Positions 35,670-44,723 are shown, counted from the first letter of the stretch. The stretch: DNA of 64,000 nt from Sideroxydans sp. (GCA_028710605.1 JAQTTU010000002.1:186001-250000), one strand, 5' to 3'. The notes: generated by a model from the sequence alone, not told the origin. Translations and numbers: made by a program.

Positions 35670-36821
35670 ATGCCCGCGCGCTTCCATTCGCATCTCCGCC
35701 GCATGTCGTGGAACCGCTGGCTGGGCATCGTCATCAAGGAATTCATCCAGCTCAAACGCGACCGGCTCACCTTCGGCATGATCCTGGGCTTCCCCATCGT
35801 GCTGCTGATTATTTTCGGCTACGCGCTCAACTCCGATCCCAGGCATTTGCCCACGGTGGTGCTGATACACGAAGACAGCCCGTTCACCCGCGACTATGTG
35901 GCCGCGATGAAGAACAGCGGCTATTTCGACTTCGCCGGCAGGGTCGATAGCGAACAGGAAGCGGAGGACATGCTTGATCGAGGCGAGGTGCAGTTCGTGC
36001 TCACCTTCCCGCAGAATTTCCAGCGCGCGCTGGTGCGCGGCGAACGCCCCGCGATTCTGGTGCAGGCCGATGCCACCGATCCGGTCGCCGCCAGCGGCGC
36101 GCTGGCGGTGCTCAACCGCATCGGCAACGAAATCTTCGCGCCGGATTTGCCCGGCCTTATTCGCCCGGCACCGGGCGGCCTGATCGAACTGCGCGTGCAG
36201 AAACGCTACAACCCGCAAGGCATCACCGCTTTCAACATCGTGCCGGGATTGCTGGGCGTGATCCTGACCATGACCATGGTGCTGATGACCGGCCTCGCCA
36301 TGACGCGCGAACGCGAGCGCGGCACGTTCGAGACCCTGCTCGCCACGCCCGCCACGCCGCTGGAAGTGATGACCGGCAAAATCATGCCTTACATTTTCAT
36401 CGGGCTGATCCAGGTCACGGTGATCCTGCTGGCGGCGCACTGGATTTTTCATGTGCCCATGCTGGGCAGCCTCGCGCTGCTGTATGGCGTGGTGCTGATT
36501 TTCATCTGCGCCAACCTCACGCTGGGCATGACCTTCAGCTCGCTCGCGCGCAACCAGTTGCAGGCGATGCAAATGACGTATTTTTTCTTCCTGCCGTCCA
36601 TGCTGCTGTCCGGCTTCATGTTCCCGTTTCGCGGCATGCCGCAATGGGCGCAGATCGTCGGCAACTGTTTGCCGCTCACGCATTTTTTGCATCTGGTGCG
36701 CGGCATCATGCTCAAAGGCAACGACTGGCAGCTGCTGCTGCCGCACATCTGGCCGCTATTCCTGTTTATCGCGGTGGTGCTGGGGATAGGGCTGAAGACA
36801 TTCCGGCGCACGCTGGATTAG
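35670..36821 (+). CDS. ABC-2 type permease (YbhS/YbhR-like)
   Basis: A 383-residue permease with one N-terminal membrane helix (about 37-55), a large periplasmic domain (about 60-185) and five C-terminal helices. It has the conserved ABC-2 motif TRERERGTFETLLATPATP. It starts 2 bases after the ATPase stop. E. coli has two permeases here (YbhS and YbhR); only one is present, so it probably homodimerises. The alternative start at 35703 (MSWNRW) is possible. Confidence 0.92.
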   Translation: MPARFHSHLRRMSWNRWLGIVIKEFIQLKRDRLTFGMILGFPIVLLIIFGYALNSDPRHLPTVVLIHEDSPFTRDYVAAMKNSGYFDFAGRVDSEQEAEDMLDRGEVQFVLTFPQNFQRALVRGERPAILVQADATDPVAASGALAVLNRIGNEIFAPDLPGLIRPAPGGLIELRVQKRYNPQGITAFNIVPGLLGVILTMTMVLMTGLAMTRERERGTFETLLATPATPLEVMTGKIMPYIFIGLIQVTVILLAAHWIFHVPMLGSLALLYGVVLIFICANLTLGMTFSSLARNQLQAMQMTYFFFLPSMLLSGFMFPFRGMPQWAQIVGNCLPLTHFLHLVRGIMLKGNDWQLLLPHIWPLFLFIAVVLGIGLKTFRRTLD

Positions 36822-36850
36822 CAATTTTCAAAACCCAACCTCGCGGAAAC

Positions 36851-36903
36851 GCCCGTCAATAGGCGTTCTACGCATTGCGCCTGATGGAGATGCCCGTGTT
36901 TAT
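36851..36903 (+). repeat. Repeat C, two-module copy
   Basis: gcccgtcaataggcgttctac (36851-36871), followed by ctgatggagatgcccgtgtt (36881-36900). It lies between the converging permease and ptsI genes. Confidence 0.78.
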
Positions 36904-36928
36904 TCGCTTGCGATCAAGGTGGAAATGT

Positions 36929-38656
36929 TTAAACCGCGTTCAACTTGTCCAGCATGTCCCGGATTTTGGCCGGGTCGTCCGCGCGCAAAATTTTCTGGGT
37001 GAAGGTGGTGACTTCGGGCAGGCTGGTGGTGAGCACGCGCTGTTTGGTGGCGAGCAGTTGTGCCGGGTGCATGGAGAATTGGCGCAAGCCCAAGCCGAGC
37101 AGCAGGCGCGTGTAGGAAATTTCGCCCGCCATTTCGCCGCACACCGAAACGGGAATGCCCGCCTTGTTCGCGCCGTTGATGACATGCGACAGCAGCAGCA
37201 ATACCGCCGGATGCAGCGGGTCGTACAGGTGCGCCACTTCCTCGTCGGTGCGGTCGATGGCCAGCGTGTACTGGATCAAGTCGTTGGTGCCTATGGACAG
37301 GAAATCCAGTTTCTTGACGAAGGCGTTGAGCGCCAGGGCGGCGGCGGGAATTTCTATCATGCCGCCGATTTGCACGCTGGGGTTGTAGGCGATGCCCTGG
37401 TCGGCCAGATCGAATTTGACGCTTTCGATCATGTATAGCGTCTGGTTGATCTCCGCCGCGCCGGACAACATCGGCACCAATATTTTCAGATTGCCGTGCA
37501 CCGAGGCGCGCAGCAGCGCGCGCAACTGGGTGCGGAACAATTGCGGTTCGGCCAGACACAGGCGGATGGCGCGCAGTCCCAGCGCGGGATTGCTGGCGAC
37601 GCGGGTCACGCCTTTGAGCTGTTTGTCCGCGCCCAGATCGTAGGTGCGTATGGTCACCGGCAGCTCGCCCATACCTTCCAGCACCGTGCGGTAGGCGAGG
37701 TATTGCTCTTCCTCGTCCGGCAGGTCGTCGCGGTTGAGGAACAGGAATTCGCTGCGGAACAGGCCGATGCCGGTCGCGCCGTTTTCTTTCACCTGCGCCA
37801 CGTCGCCGGGCATTTCGATGTTGGCCTGCAACCCGATGTCCGTGCCGTCCAGCGTAGTGGCGCGCGCGGTTTTCAGGCGCTTGAGTTTTTGCCGTTCCAG
37901 CACCCATTCGCTTTGGCGCAGTTTGTATTCCGCCAACAGGCTCTTGTCCGGGTTGACGATGACCACGCCCTGCGCGCCATCGACGATCAGCATGTCGCGG
38001 TCTTTGATCAGTTCGCGCGCGTGCAGCAAGCCGACCACGCACGGCGTGTTGAGGCCGCGCGCGACGATGGCGGTGTGCGAAGTCGCGCCGCCCACGTCGG
38101 TGAGGATGGCGCAGAACTGGTGCGGCTTGAGCTGGATCAGATCTGCCGGGCTGACATCGTGCGCCACCAGCACCATATCGCTGTCGTGTTGCGGCGCGGG
38201 CGGCACGTGGCCGGGATGGCCGCTCAACACCTTGAGCACGCGCTCGACCACTTGCACCACGTCGGTGCTGCGTTCGCGCAGATAGCCGTCATCGAACGCT
38301 TCAAATTGCGCGACCAGCGCATCCATCTGCGATTTCAGCGCCCACTCCGCGTTGCATTGTTCCTCCTGCACCATGGCGCGCGCGGCCTGGCTGATGTGCT
38401 CGTCGTCGAGAATCATCAGGTGCAGATCGAGGAAAGCCTCGAACTCGGCAGCGGCTTGTTGCGGGCGATTGGCGCGCAGCGAAGTCAGCTCGTCGCGCGT
38501 GGCCTTCAGCGCCGCATCCAGCCGCGCCACTTCCTCCGCCAGCAAATGCTTGGGCAACACGTAATGCGCCACTTCCAGCGAAGTGTGCGAAACCAGATGC
38601 GCATGGCCGATGGCGATGCCGCTGGAGACGTGAATGCCGTGCAGGGTGAAACTCAT
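36929..38656 (-). CDS. ptsI: PtsI, PTS enzyme I
   Basis: A 575-residue PEP-protein phosphotransferase. The phosphohistidine is in GGATSHTAIVARG; the PEP-binding domain shows GIGLFRSEFLFLNRD, IGTNDLIQYTLAIDR and the catalytic cysteine in SVCGEMAGE. It passes phosphate from PEP to HPr. The ATG overlaps the HPr stop (ATGA). No sugar EIIB/EIIC genes are nearby, so the chain probably serves regulation rather than transport. Confidence 0.97.
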   Translation of the reverse strand: MSFTLHGIHVSSGIAIGHAHLVSHTSLEVAHYVLPKHLLAEEVARLDAALKATRDELTSLRANRPQQAAAEFEAFLDLHLMILDDEHISQAARAMVQEEQCNAEWALKSQMDALVAQFEAFDDGYLRERSTDVVQVVERVLKVLSGHPGHVPPAPQHDSDMVLVAHDVSPADLIQLKPHQFCAILTDVGGATSHTAIVARGLNTPCVVGLLHARELIKDRDMLIVDGAQGVVIVNPDKSLLAEYKLRQSEWVLERQKLKRLKTARATTLDGTDIGLQANIEMPGDVAQVKENGATGIGLFRSEFLFLNRDDLPDEEEQYLAYRTVLEGMGELPVTIRTYDLGADKQLKGVTRVASNPALGLRAIRLCLAEPQLFRTQLRALLRASVHGNLKILVPMLSGAAEINQTLYMIESVKFDLADQGIAYNPSVQIGGMIEIPAAALALNAFVKKLDFLSIGTNDLIQYTLAIDRTDEEVAHLYDPLHPAVLLLLSHVINGANKAGIPVSVCGEMAGEISYTRLLLGLGLRQFSMHPAQLLATKQRVLTTSLPEVTTFTQKILRADDPAKIRDMLDKLNAV

Positions 38657-38922
38657 TCACCTTCTCCGAAAAAATTGTTGATGAGCGCCAGCAGCGCCGT
38701 CATCGCTTCCTCTTCGCGCTCGCCGCTGGTTTCGATGGCGATGGTCGAACCCTTGGCGGCCGCCAGCATCATCACGCCCATGATGCTTTTCGCATTCACG
38801 CGGCGACCGTTGCGCGACACCCACACTTCGCAGGGAAATTGCGAAGCGAGCTGGGTCAGCTTGGCCGAGGCGCGCGCATGCAGGCCGAGGTTGTTGATGA
38901 TTTGTGCGTCTTGTTTTTGCAT
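38653..38922 (-). CDS. ptsH: HPr phosphocarrier protein
   Basis: An 89-residue HPr with the phosphohistidine in NNLGLHARASAKLTQL and the serine site in AKSIMGVMML, the usual target of HPr kinase. It transfers phosphate from EI to EIIA. It is coupled to ptsI by a four-base overlap. A repeat-A element separates it from the upstream EIIA gene. Confidence 0.96.
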   Translation of the reverse strand: MQKQDAQIINNLGLHARASAKLTQLASQFPCEVWVSRNGRRVNAKSIMGVMMLAAAKGSTIAIETSGEREEEAMTALLALINNFFGEGE

Positions 38923-38950
38923 CAGTTTTCCCTAGTTCTTAAAAAGGCCT

Positions 38951-39082
38951 TTGCCCGCAGATTACACAGATTAAACAGATTAAAAGCAGGCAACACCGGA
39001 CTGCTTACTTACATGTTGGATTATTCGACACTCGTTCTTACAAGTTTGAATCTGCGTTAATCTGTGTAATCTGCGGGCAAAA
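38951..39082. repeat. Repeat A, inverted pair (copy 3)
   Basis: Left arm ttgcccgcagattacacag (38951) and right arm ctgtgtaatctgcgggcaa (39062-39080), spaced by about 65 bases. It splits the EIIA-ptsH junction of an otherwise compact operon. Confidence 0.9.
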
Positions 39083-39094
39083 CAGGTTTTTTTG

Positions 39095-39487
39095 TTAATC
39101 GTCCTTGTTCATCGCCACAATACATTCGCGTCCGCCTTCGAGCGCGATCTGCGCCAGCTCCGGCGTGGTCTTGTTGGGGTAGCACACCACGCGCAACAGC
39201 ATGGGCAGGTTCACGCCCGCCACGCCCATCACATGCCGTTCATGGCAAAGCTGGCGCGCCACGTTGCTGGGTGTTGCGCCGAAAATATCGGCGAGGATCA
39301 GCACGCCGTTGCCGTTGTCCAGTTGCTTGATGAGCTTGCGCCCTTCTTCCAGTTTTTGCTGCGGATCGTCGGCGGCATACACCGAAAGCACTTCCAGATT
39401 TTGCGGCACGCTGCCCAGCACATGCGCCACGCAATCCACCAGACTTTCGCCCAGTGCGTTGTGCGCCACCACCAGAATACCGGCCAT
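39095..39487 (-). CDS. Mannose-family PTS EIIA protein
   Basis: A 130-residue EIIA of the mannose/fructose family; the active histidine is in ILVVAHNALGESL (residue 9). The conserved core LILADIFGATPSNVA follows. No EIIB, EIIC or EIID is present. Such EIIA-HPr-EI sets are known from betaproteobacteria, where they regulate carbon and nitrogen metabolism. It directly abuts the small membrane protein gene upstream. Confidence 0.93.
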   Translation of the reverse strand: MAGILVVAHNALGESLVDCVAHVLGSVPQNLEVLSVYAADDPQQKLEEGRKLIKQLDNGNGVLILADIFGATPSNVARQLCHERHVMGVAGVNLPMLLRVVCYPNKTTPELAQIALEGGRECIVAMNKDD

Positions 39488-39687
39488 CAGATGACTCCAA
39501 AAACACGCGCCAGCAGCGCGATAAACAGCAGCAAAACCAGCCAGCCGTAACGCATTATCCAGCGCAGCGCGCGCGCCTTGAACGCATCGTCTTCATTCGC
39601 TTCATCCACCAGCACGCGCACCTGCTTCAGCGCGTGCATGGCGGTGGTGCGGCGTATGTTTTGTTGCAGCGGGTCGTCGGTAGTCAT
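39487..39687 (-). CDS. Small membrane protein
   Basis: A 66-residue protein with a polar N-terminal half and one membrane helix at the end (YGWLVLLLFIALLARVFGVI). Its start overlaps the apbE stop (ATGA) and its stop overlaps the EIIA start. The tight coupling on both sides supports a real gene. Family not recognised. Confidence 0.75.
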   Translation of the reverse strand: MTTDDPLQQNIRRTTAMHALKQVRVLVDEANEDDAFKARALRWIMRYGWLVLLLFIALLARVFGVI

Positions 39688-40886
39688 GGTTCGATTCTGG
39701 AAATGGTTTTGCTGTCGGTGAATTCTAGCCGTTTCTGCATGGCGGCGGTGAGGTGAACCACGCCATCGGCATCAATCAGCAAGGCCTCCTCAAGCTGCAT
39801 TTTGTCGGCGGCGGCGCGCCAGCCGGACGCGCCGGAAATGAACAGCGGCTTGGACGAAGCGTCCGACAACAGCCCCGCGCGCGCGCCGTGCGTGATGATC
39901 GTGACCGCCTGCACGCCCTGCACCGATTGGCCGGTGCGCGGATCAATCACGTGGCAAAAGCGTTTGCCGTCCAGCTCGAAATAGCGCTGGTAATCGCCCG
40001 ATGTGCCGATGGCTTCGCCGTCCTGCAATGCCAGCGTGGCAATCGGGCCGGGGTGGCGCGGATGCTGGATGCCCACGCGCCACGGGCGGTCGCCATGCGC
40101 GCCCAGCGCCAGCACATTGCCGCCGATATTGATGAGCGCGTTGCGGATGCCGTTCTGTTTGAGAATCGCCGCCGCTCTATCCAGCGCGTAGCCTTTGGCG
40201 TAACCGCCGAGGTCGAGTTTTACGGATTTGTTTTTGCTGCTAACTGCAACCCACCCCAGCCCTCCCTTGTCAGGGAGGGAGCGCTCGGCTCCTCCCCTGA
40301 TAAGGGGAGGCTGGGAGGGGTTTGGGTATAAATCAAAAACCAAATCGCCCATCTGCGGATTCGCCTTCACCAGCGCGGCGATCTTGTTTTCATCCGGCAG
40401 CACCGCCTTGAAATCGTCGGCCTGAAAGCCCCAGGTCTGAATCAAGCCGCCGATCGCGGGGTTGAACAAGCCGCCGGATTCGGCAGAAAGTTGTGCGGCA
40501 TCCTTGAGCATCGCCGCCAGTTCCGGCGACACGGTTTTGCTTTTGCCCTGCGCGAAAGCCGCATTCAATTCGCTCAACTCGGAAGGTTTCCACGCGTGCA
40601 GCAAATCGTGCAGGCGCTGGAATTCGCGCATCACCGCCGTCACCCCCTGCTTGGCGCGCGCCTCGTCTTCGCCATAAACGCTGACCTCGACCAGCGTGCC
40701 GAACACATAGCCTTGTTCCTGATAGGTCGGTGGTTGTTTGCTGCAACCCGTTAAAGTCAAAACCCACCACAGAGACACAGAGACACAGAGAAAACCGAAA
40801 AAAGCAGAAGCAAAAGTTGCAGAAGAATTTTGTTTTGCTTTTCCTCTGTGTCTCTGTGTCTCCGTGGTGAAAGGTTTTTCAAACAT
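39684..40886 (-). CDS. apbE: ApbE, FAD:protein FMN transferase, with two repeat-derived segments
   Basis: About 400 residues. ApbE core motifs are present: GTLVEVSVYG, LSELNAAF, LDLGGYAKGYALDRA, NIGGNVLALG and the C-terminal HVIDPRTGQ. It is a periplasmic lipoprotein enzyme (lipobox LTGC) that attaches FMN to threonine residues, for example in Rnf/Nqr or NosR. The leader (TTETQRHRGKAK, then FLCVSVSLWWVL) is encoded by a CACAGAG inverted repeat. A loop before LDLGG (NPSQPPLIRGGAERSLPDKG) is encoded by repeat D. Both keep the frame. The ATG at 40886 shares a base with the gshA stop. Confidence 0.92.
   Translation of the reverse strand: MFEKPFTTETQRHRGKAKQNSSATFASAFFGFLCVSVSLWWVLTLTGCSKQPPTYQEQGYVFGTLVEVSVYGEDEARAKQGVTAVMREFQRLHDLLHAWKPSELSELNAAFAQGKSKTVSPELAAMLKDAAQLSAESGGLFNPAIGGLIQTWGFQADDFKAVLPDENKIAALVKANPQMGDLVFDLYPNPSQPPLIRGGAERSLPDKGGLGWVAVSSKNKSVKLDLGGYAKGYALDRAAAILKQNGIRNALINIGGNVLALGAHGDRPWRVGIQHPRHPGPIATLALQDGEAIGTSGDYQRYFELDGKRFCHVIDPRTGQSVQGVQAVTIITHGARAGLLSDASSKPLFISGASGWRAAADKMQLEEALLIDADGVVHLTAAMQKRLEFTDSKTISRIEP
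40252..40327. repeat. Repeat D inside apbE
   Basis: Two hairpins, ccctcccttgtcagggaggg and ctcccctgataaggggag, read in frame as about 25 extra residues of ApbE. The same hairpin pair occurs in the intergenic region at 59340-59421. Confidence 0.85.
40764..40872. repeat. CACAGAG inverted repeat in the apbE leader
   Basis: Arm 40764-40790 (accaccacagagacacagag) and arm 40843-40872 (ctctgtgtctctgtgtctcc) flank about 50 bases. Together they code for the ApbE N-terminus. Confidence 0.88.
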
Positions 40887-42160
40887 CACGCGATCATTCC
40901 CTCGATCTCTACCGCCGCCGCCAGCATCGCCAGCCTGCCCACTACGCCGTAGGCATAGAAGCGGTTGGGCGTGTCGTCGGGCGCGCAGTCGGGGTTGGGG
41001 AAGGCGCAGCAGGATTCAAAGGCCAGCGGCAGAAACTGCATGCCCGGCGCGTTCAGGTTTTCATCCACGCCGCGCGCGGTGTGCACGCGGTAAAAACCGC
41101 CGACCACGAAGTGATCGACCATATACACCACGGGCTCGGCCACCGCGTTGTCTATGGTCTCAAAGGTATAAACCCCTTCCTGGATCAGCACGTCGGAAAC
41201 CTGCAAGCCCTCTTTCACCACCGCCATTTTGTTGCGCTGTTTGCGGTTGAGGTCGCGTATTTCGCTGCCGTCTTTCACCGTCATGATGCCCATGCCGTAA
41301 GTGCCCGCGTCGGCTTTGACGATAACGAAGGGATCGTCTTTCACGCCGTACTCGTCATATTTGGCGCTAATCTTTTCCAGCACCAGATCCACTTTCGCCG
41401 CCAGACAATCTTCGCCGGTGCGCGCGTGAAAATCCACTTTGTCGCACACATCGAAATACGGATTGATAAGCCACGGATCAATGTGCAGCAGTTCGGCGAA
41501 TTCATTGGCCACGCGGTCATACGCACCGAAGTGCTGCGACTTGCGCCGCGTTGTCCAGCCCGCTTCCAGCGGCGGCAACACGCTTTGCTCCAGGTTCTTC
41601 AATACATCCGGCACGCCTGCGGACAGGTCGTTGTTGAGCAGCACCACGCACGGGTCGAATCCGTCGGCCATACCCAAACGGTTACCCTTGCGCAATATCG
41701 GTTCCAGCGTCAGTGTCGCGCCGTTGGACAAGTCCAGCGTGGTCGGCTGCGTGATCTCCGGCAGCAAACTGCCGATGCGCACCATCAACCCCGCATTGCG
41801 CAGAATTTGCGCCAGTTGCGCCACGTTCTGCAAATAGAACTGGTTGCGCGTGTGGTTCTCGGGAATCAGCAACACGCCGCGCGCTTCAGGACAGATTTTT
41901 TCGATCGCGCTCTGCGCGGCCTGCACGCACAGCGGCAAAAAATCCGGGTTGAGATTGTTGAAACCGCCGGGAAACAAATTGGTGTCCACCGGCGCGAGCT
42001 TGAAGCCGCTGTTGCGCAGATCGACCGAGGTGTAGAACGGGATGGTGTGCTCCAGCCATTTGCTGCGGAACCAGCGCTCGATGGCGGGCTGCTCTTTGAG
42101 AATGCGCTGCTCCAGTTCAAGCAGCGGGCCTTTTAATGCGGTGGTGAGGTGGGGAACCAT
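40886..42160 (-). CDS. gshA: Glutamate-cysteine ligase, acidithiobacillus type
   Basis: About 424 residues, belonging to the proteobacterial GshA class first defined in Acidithiobacillus, unlike E. coli GshA. Conserved parts include PFYTSVDLRNSGFKLAPVD, PGGFNNLNPDF, FVIVKADAGTYGMGIMTV and the C-terminal VHTARGVDENLNAPG. It makes gamma-glutamylcysteine, the first step to glutathione. The ATG at 42160 is preferred; a TTG at 42175 is possible. The stop overlaps the apbE start. Confidence 0.93.
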   Translation of the reverse strand: MVPHLTTALKGPLLELEQRILKEQPAIERWFRSKWLEHTIPFYTSVDLRNSGFKLAPVDTNLFPGGFNNLNPDFLPLCVQAAQSAIEKICPEARGVLLIPENHTRNQFYLQNVAQLAQILRNAGLMVRIGSLLPEITQPTTLDLSNGATLTLEPILRKGNRLGMADGFDPCVVLLNNDLSAGVPDVLKNLEQSVLPPLEAGWTTRRKSQHFGAYDRVANEFAELLHIDPWLINPYFDVCDKVDFHARTGEDCLAAKVDLVLEKISAKYDEYGVKDDPFVIVKADAGTYGMGIMTVKDGSEIRDLNRKQRNKMAVVKEGLQVSDVLIQEGVYTFETIDNAVAEPVVYMVDHFVVGGFYRVHTARGVDENLNAPGMQFLPLAFESCCAFPNPDCAPDDTPNRFYAYGVVGRLAMLAAAVEIEGMIA

Positions 42161-42180
42161 ATATTCAATATCCAATAAAA

Positions 42181-43260
42181 TTACAGAGCGTTTTCCTGCG
42201 TCACGAAACGTCCGCTACGGGCATCCAGTGTAACCTTGGGCAGCGCTCTGCCAAAAGCTTCTGTCACCTTGACCAGCAAATCCGGCGCAATTCGCGCGAA
42301 CCCGCTATTCACGTAATGGGGCAAAGCATCATTTCGCTTATAGACTGATTCCATCGCGAGCATCAACACACCGGGATTATCTTGGGCCAGGATGTCCAAT
42401 AGTGTGCTGGCTTGGGCTATATCCTTGCGAATTTTGGCCTGAAGCCCCGCCGGGCGCAGTTGCGAGATGGCCAATTTGTGCAGGGCAAAACGCGCCGGAT
42501 CGGGCACGGTCACGGCGATGCCCGCACCGTTCAACACCACCGCATTTTGCGCATCCGCCAACAGATAATCCATAAAATCGAGCGGCTGCGCATAGACATT
42601 GAAGCGCTCGATATGCACGGGCGCATCTTCAGAGGCAGCCAGTTTGCTGGTCAGGAATTCCACCTTGAAACCGTCCGGGGCAACCATCTCGAAGGGAATG
42701 ATGCGGGGATTGATTTGCACCGGTTCGCGCAGTTCGGGTTCGGCATCCTGCAACACCGCTTTCATGTTGCGGCTAAAGGCGATGTCCACCGTCCTCTCTA
42801 CCGAAAAATCAATGTCTTCAGTCCGGCTCAATGCGCCCGAGGTTTTAACTCCCAACATATTGCCGTAACAGGCAAAGGCAAAAGAGCCCACCATCACACC
42901 GCCAGCGCCAAACAGCCCGGCATCGGACAGTTTGCCGATGATTTTTGTGACGCGACCTTTTTCCAAATGCGCACCCGCCGCACCCAGCATGGCGACCAAA
43001 CGCCGCCGTTCAAGCAACAGTTCATGCTGGCGCAGCAAGTCTTGTTTGCGTGCTGCAATGTCAGCCAATAATGCGTCAGACTCCTGCCCCAGATAAGCCT
43101 GCTTCCTTCCCGCAACGGTATCGGTTTGGTGATACCAGTAGCGCTTGCCATTGATCGTTTTTGAAACGAAAGCGCCCTGAGTTGCGGGCGCATACAGCGC
43201 GACCTTTTGCAGCAAGTCGGCGTAAAGCAATGAGCAGTTATCGGGCAGGCGGGAAAACAT
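42181..43260 (-). CDS. GSU2403-type nucleotidyltransferase-fold protein
   Basis: A 359-residue protein. After a helical region (about 60-105) it has a nucleotidyltransferase-like core: AGGVMVGSFAFACYGNMLG, then the acidic motif SRTEDIDFS. This matches the GSU2403 family, related to AbiEii/MNT-type nucleotidyltransferases. The remainder carries HKLAISQLRP, seen in related proteins. It ends 20 bases before gshA on the same strand, but probably is unrelated in function. A defence or toxin role is suspected for relatives, not shown. Confidence 0.8.
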   Translation of the reverse strand: MFSRLPDNCSLLYADLLQKVALYAPATQGAFVSKTINGKRYWYHQTDTVAGRKQAYLGQESDALLADIAARKQDLLRQHELLLERRRLVAMLGAAGAHLEKGRVTKIIGKLSDAGLFGAGGVMVGSFAFACYGNMLGVKTSGALSRTEDIDFSVERTVDIAFSRNMKAVLQDAEPELREPVQINPRIIPFEMVAPDGFKVEFLTSKLAASEDAPVHIERFNVYAQPLDFMDYLLADAQNAVVLNGAGIAVTVPDPARFALHKLAISQLRPAGLQAKIRKDIAQASTLLDILAQDNPGVLMLAMESVYKRNDALPHYVNSGFARIAPDLLVKVTEAFGRALPKVTLDARSGRFVTQENAL

Positions 43261-43327
43261 GATTCATTGAATTTGAACAATGTTGGCGCATCTTATACGC
43301 TTGCAACATCAAGTCAAGCGTATAAGT

Positions 43328-43374
43328 TGTAGGTCGGGTTTTAACCCGACATGTCGGGCTGAAGCCCGACCTAC
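43328..43374. repeat. Repeat B (double hairpin)
   Basis: taggtcgggttttaacccga followed by catgtcgggctgaagcccga and cctac. It lies between the kinase end and the nucleotidyltransferase start. Confidence 0.85.
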
Positions 43375-43413
43375 GTTGCAATGGAATATCTGGGTTAAAG
43401 CTTGTCGTCGCAA

Positions 43414-44661
43414 TCATTGCCCGGCATTTTCGCCGGACAGGCTGCTCAAGGGCACGACCAGCCTTACCCGGCAACCATGCGAGTCGGCGCTTTCCCATTG
43501 CAGCGAAGCATTCAAAACCTGTGCGCGGGCGTGCATGCCTTTCATGCCGCGATGCTGTTTGATGTCGGATGCGGGGCAGCCTTTGCCGTCGTCTTCCACC
43601 ACCAGCACGAAACCATTATTTTCGATTTTCGCCAGCAGGGTAATGCGCTTGGCTCCGGCGTGGCGCAACACGTTGGTGACGGCCTCGCGCAGGATGCGGC
43701 TCAGGTGCAGCGCGACTTCGGAATTGGTTTGAATTTCCGAATTGATAAACGGAGACTGCCAGTCCATTTGCAGGCCGGAAGCGAGGATGCGCTGCTCGGC
43801 TTCGGCGCGCAAATCGACGATCAGGTCGCGCAGCAGAATGGTCGGGTGCGCCGAGCGCGAGACCACATCGCGCAAATCGTGCAATGCCGAGCGCGCCAGA
43901 TCGGCTTCGAGAAACAGGTTTGAACGCTGTGCCGAAATCGCCAGCCCCAACAGTTTTGCGCCCACATCGTCGTGCAGGTCCTGATAGATCCGCTCGCGTT
44001 CCGCCTTCTGCATGGCGATGGCTTTTTCCTGGATCAGCGCCTCGTTCTCGAATTGCAGTTGCAGCGAATGCAGAATAGTTTTCTGCGCGCTGAAGGCGGT
44101 GTAGGCAATCACCAGCAAATAGAAAAACAGCAGCATGCCCAACGTGCGGGCGTGCACGCCGAAACCTTCATCCAGCAAGGGATACATCGCCAGCCCGGAA
44201 CAGGCCAGACCGACCATCAGCGCGCGCTGCGAATGGCTGCCGTGAGTGGTCACCGCCCCCGCCGCCACGCCCAGATAGATCAGCAGCACCGCCAGATTCA
44301 ACTCCAACTGGCCGGGGACGAACAGCAAACCGGCAGCCCCCCAGGCCATGCCCGTGAACGCGATAAAAAACAAACCGTGCCGCCGCCATGACTTGAGCTC
44401 GGCCGCGTCCGGCACGCTGCCGGGAGGCAACCTGGAAAAACCGAAATGCATGTAAGCGGCATGCAGCGACGACACCGCCATCAGCGTCAGCCAAATGATA
44501 AGCCTGTCGCCGCGCAGCACATCGCCGAAACCGAGCACCATCAGCAACGGAATAACGATGGGCGAAACGACCCCCATGAACACATTGCGCCGCGCCAACT
44601 CGAACAAGGCCGCCTCGGTTCTGGCATCGCGCGCGGGGTTGAGCAAGTTGATTAGATTCAC
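43414..44661 (-). CDS. HPK7-type sensor histidine kinase, integral-membrane sensor
   Basis: A 415-residue kinase with six hydrophobic segments (about residues 27-192) and no large periplasmic domain. A HisKA_3 dimerisation region follows, with the phosphoacceptor histidine 230 in ERERIYQDLHDDVGAKLLGL, and then an HATPase domain (NVLRHAGAKR, VEDDGKGCP). No regulator is adjacent. The DHp/ATPase half is nearly the same as in the kinases at 49454-51256 and 57222-59120. It probably phosphorylates a NarL-type regulator, perhaps one encoded in this island. Confidence 0.92.
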   Translation of the reverse strand: MNLINLLNPARDARTEAALFELARRNVFMGVVSPIVIPLLMVLGFGDVLRGDRLIIWLTLMAVSSLHAAYMHFGFSRLPPGSVPDAAELKSWRRHGLFFIAFTGMAWGAAGLLFVPGQLELNLAVLLIYLGVAAGAVTTHGSHSQRALMVGLACSGLAMYPLLDEGFGVHARTLGMLLFFYLLVIAYTAFSAQKTILHSLQLQFENEALIQEKAIAMQKAERERIYQDLHDDVGAKLLGLAISAQRSNLFLEADLARSALHDLRDVVSRSAHPTILLRDLIVDLRAEAEQRILASGLQMDWQSPFINSEIQTNSEVALHLSRILREAVTNVLRHAGAKRITLLAKIENNGFVLVVEDDGKGCPASDIKQHRGMKGMHARAQVLNASLQWESADSHGCRVRLVVPLSSLSGENAGQ

Positions 44662-44723
44662 GTTGAATTCTTGTTGTTATATGGGAAGGATTCTAGCCGG
44701 AATATTGGCTTCCTGAAAAACGA

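Noticed and set aside
35361-36746. Open frame of about 461 codons antisense to the ABC-2 permease
   Set aside because: Charged, His/Gln-rich and without membrane segments; the permease on the plus strand is convincing.
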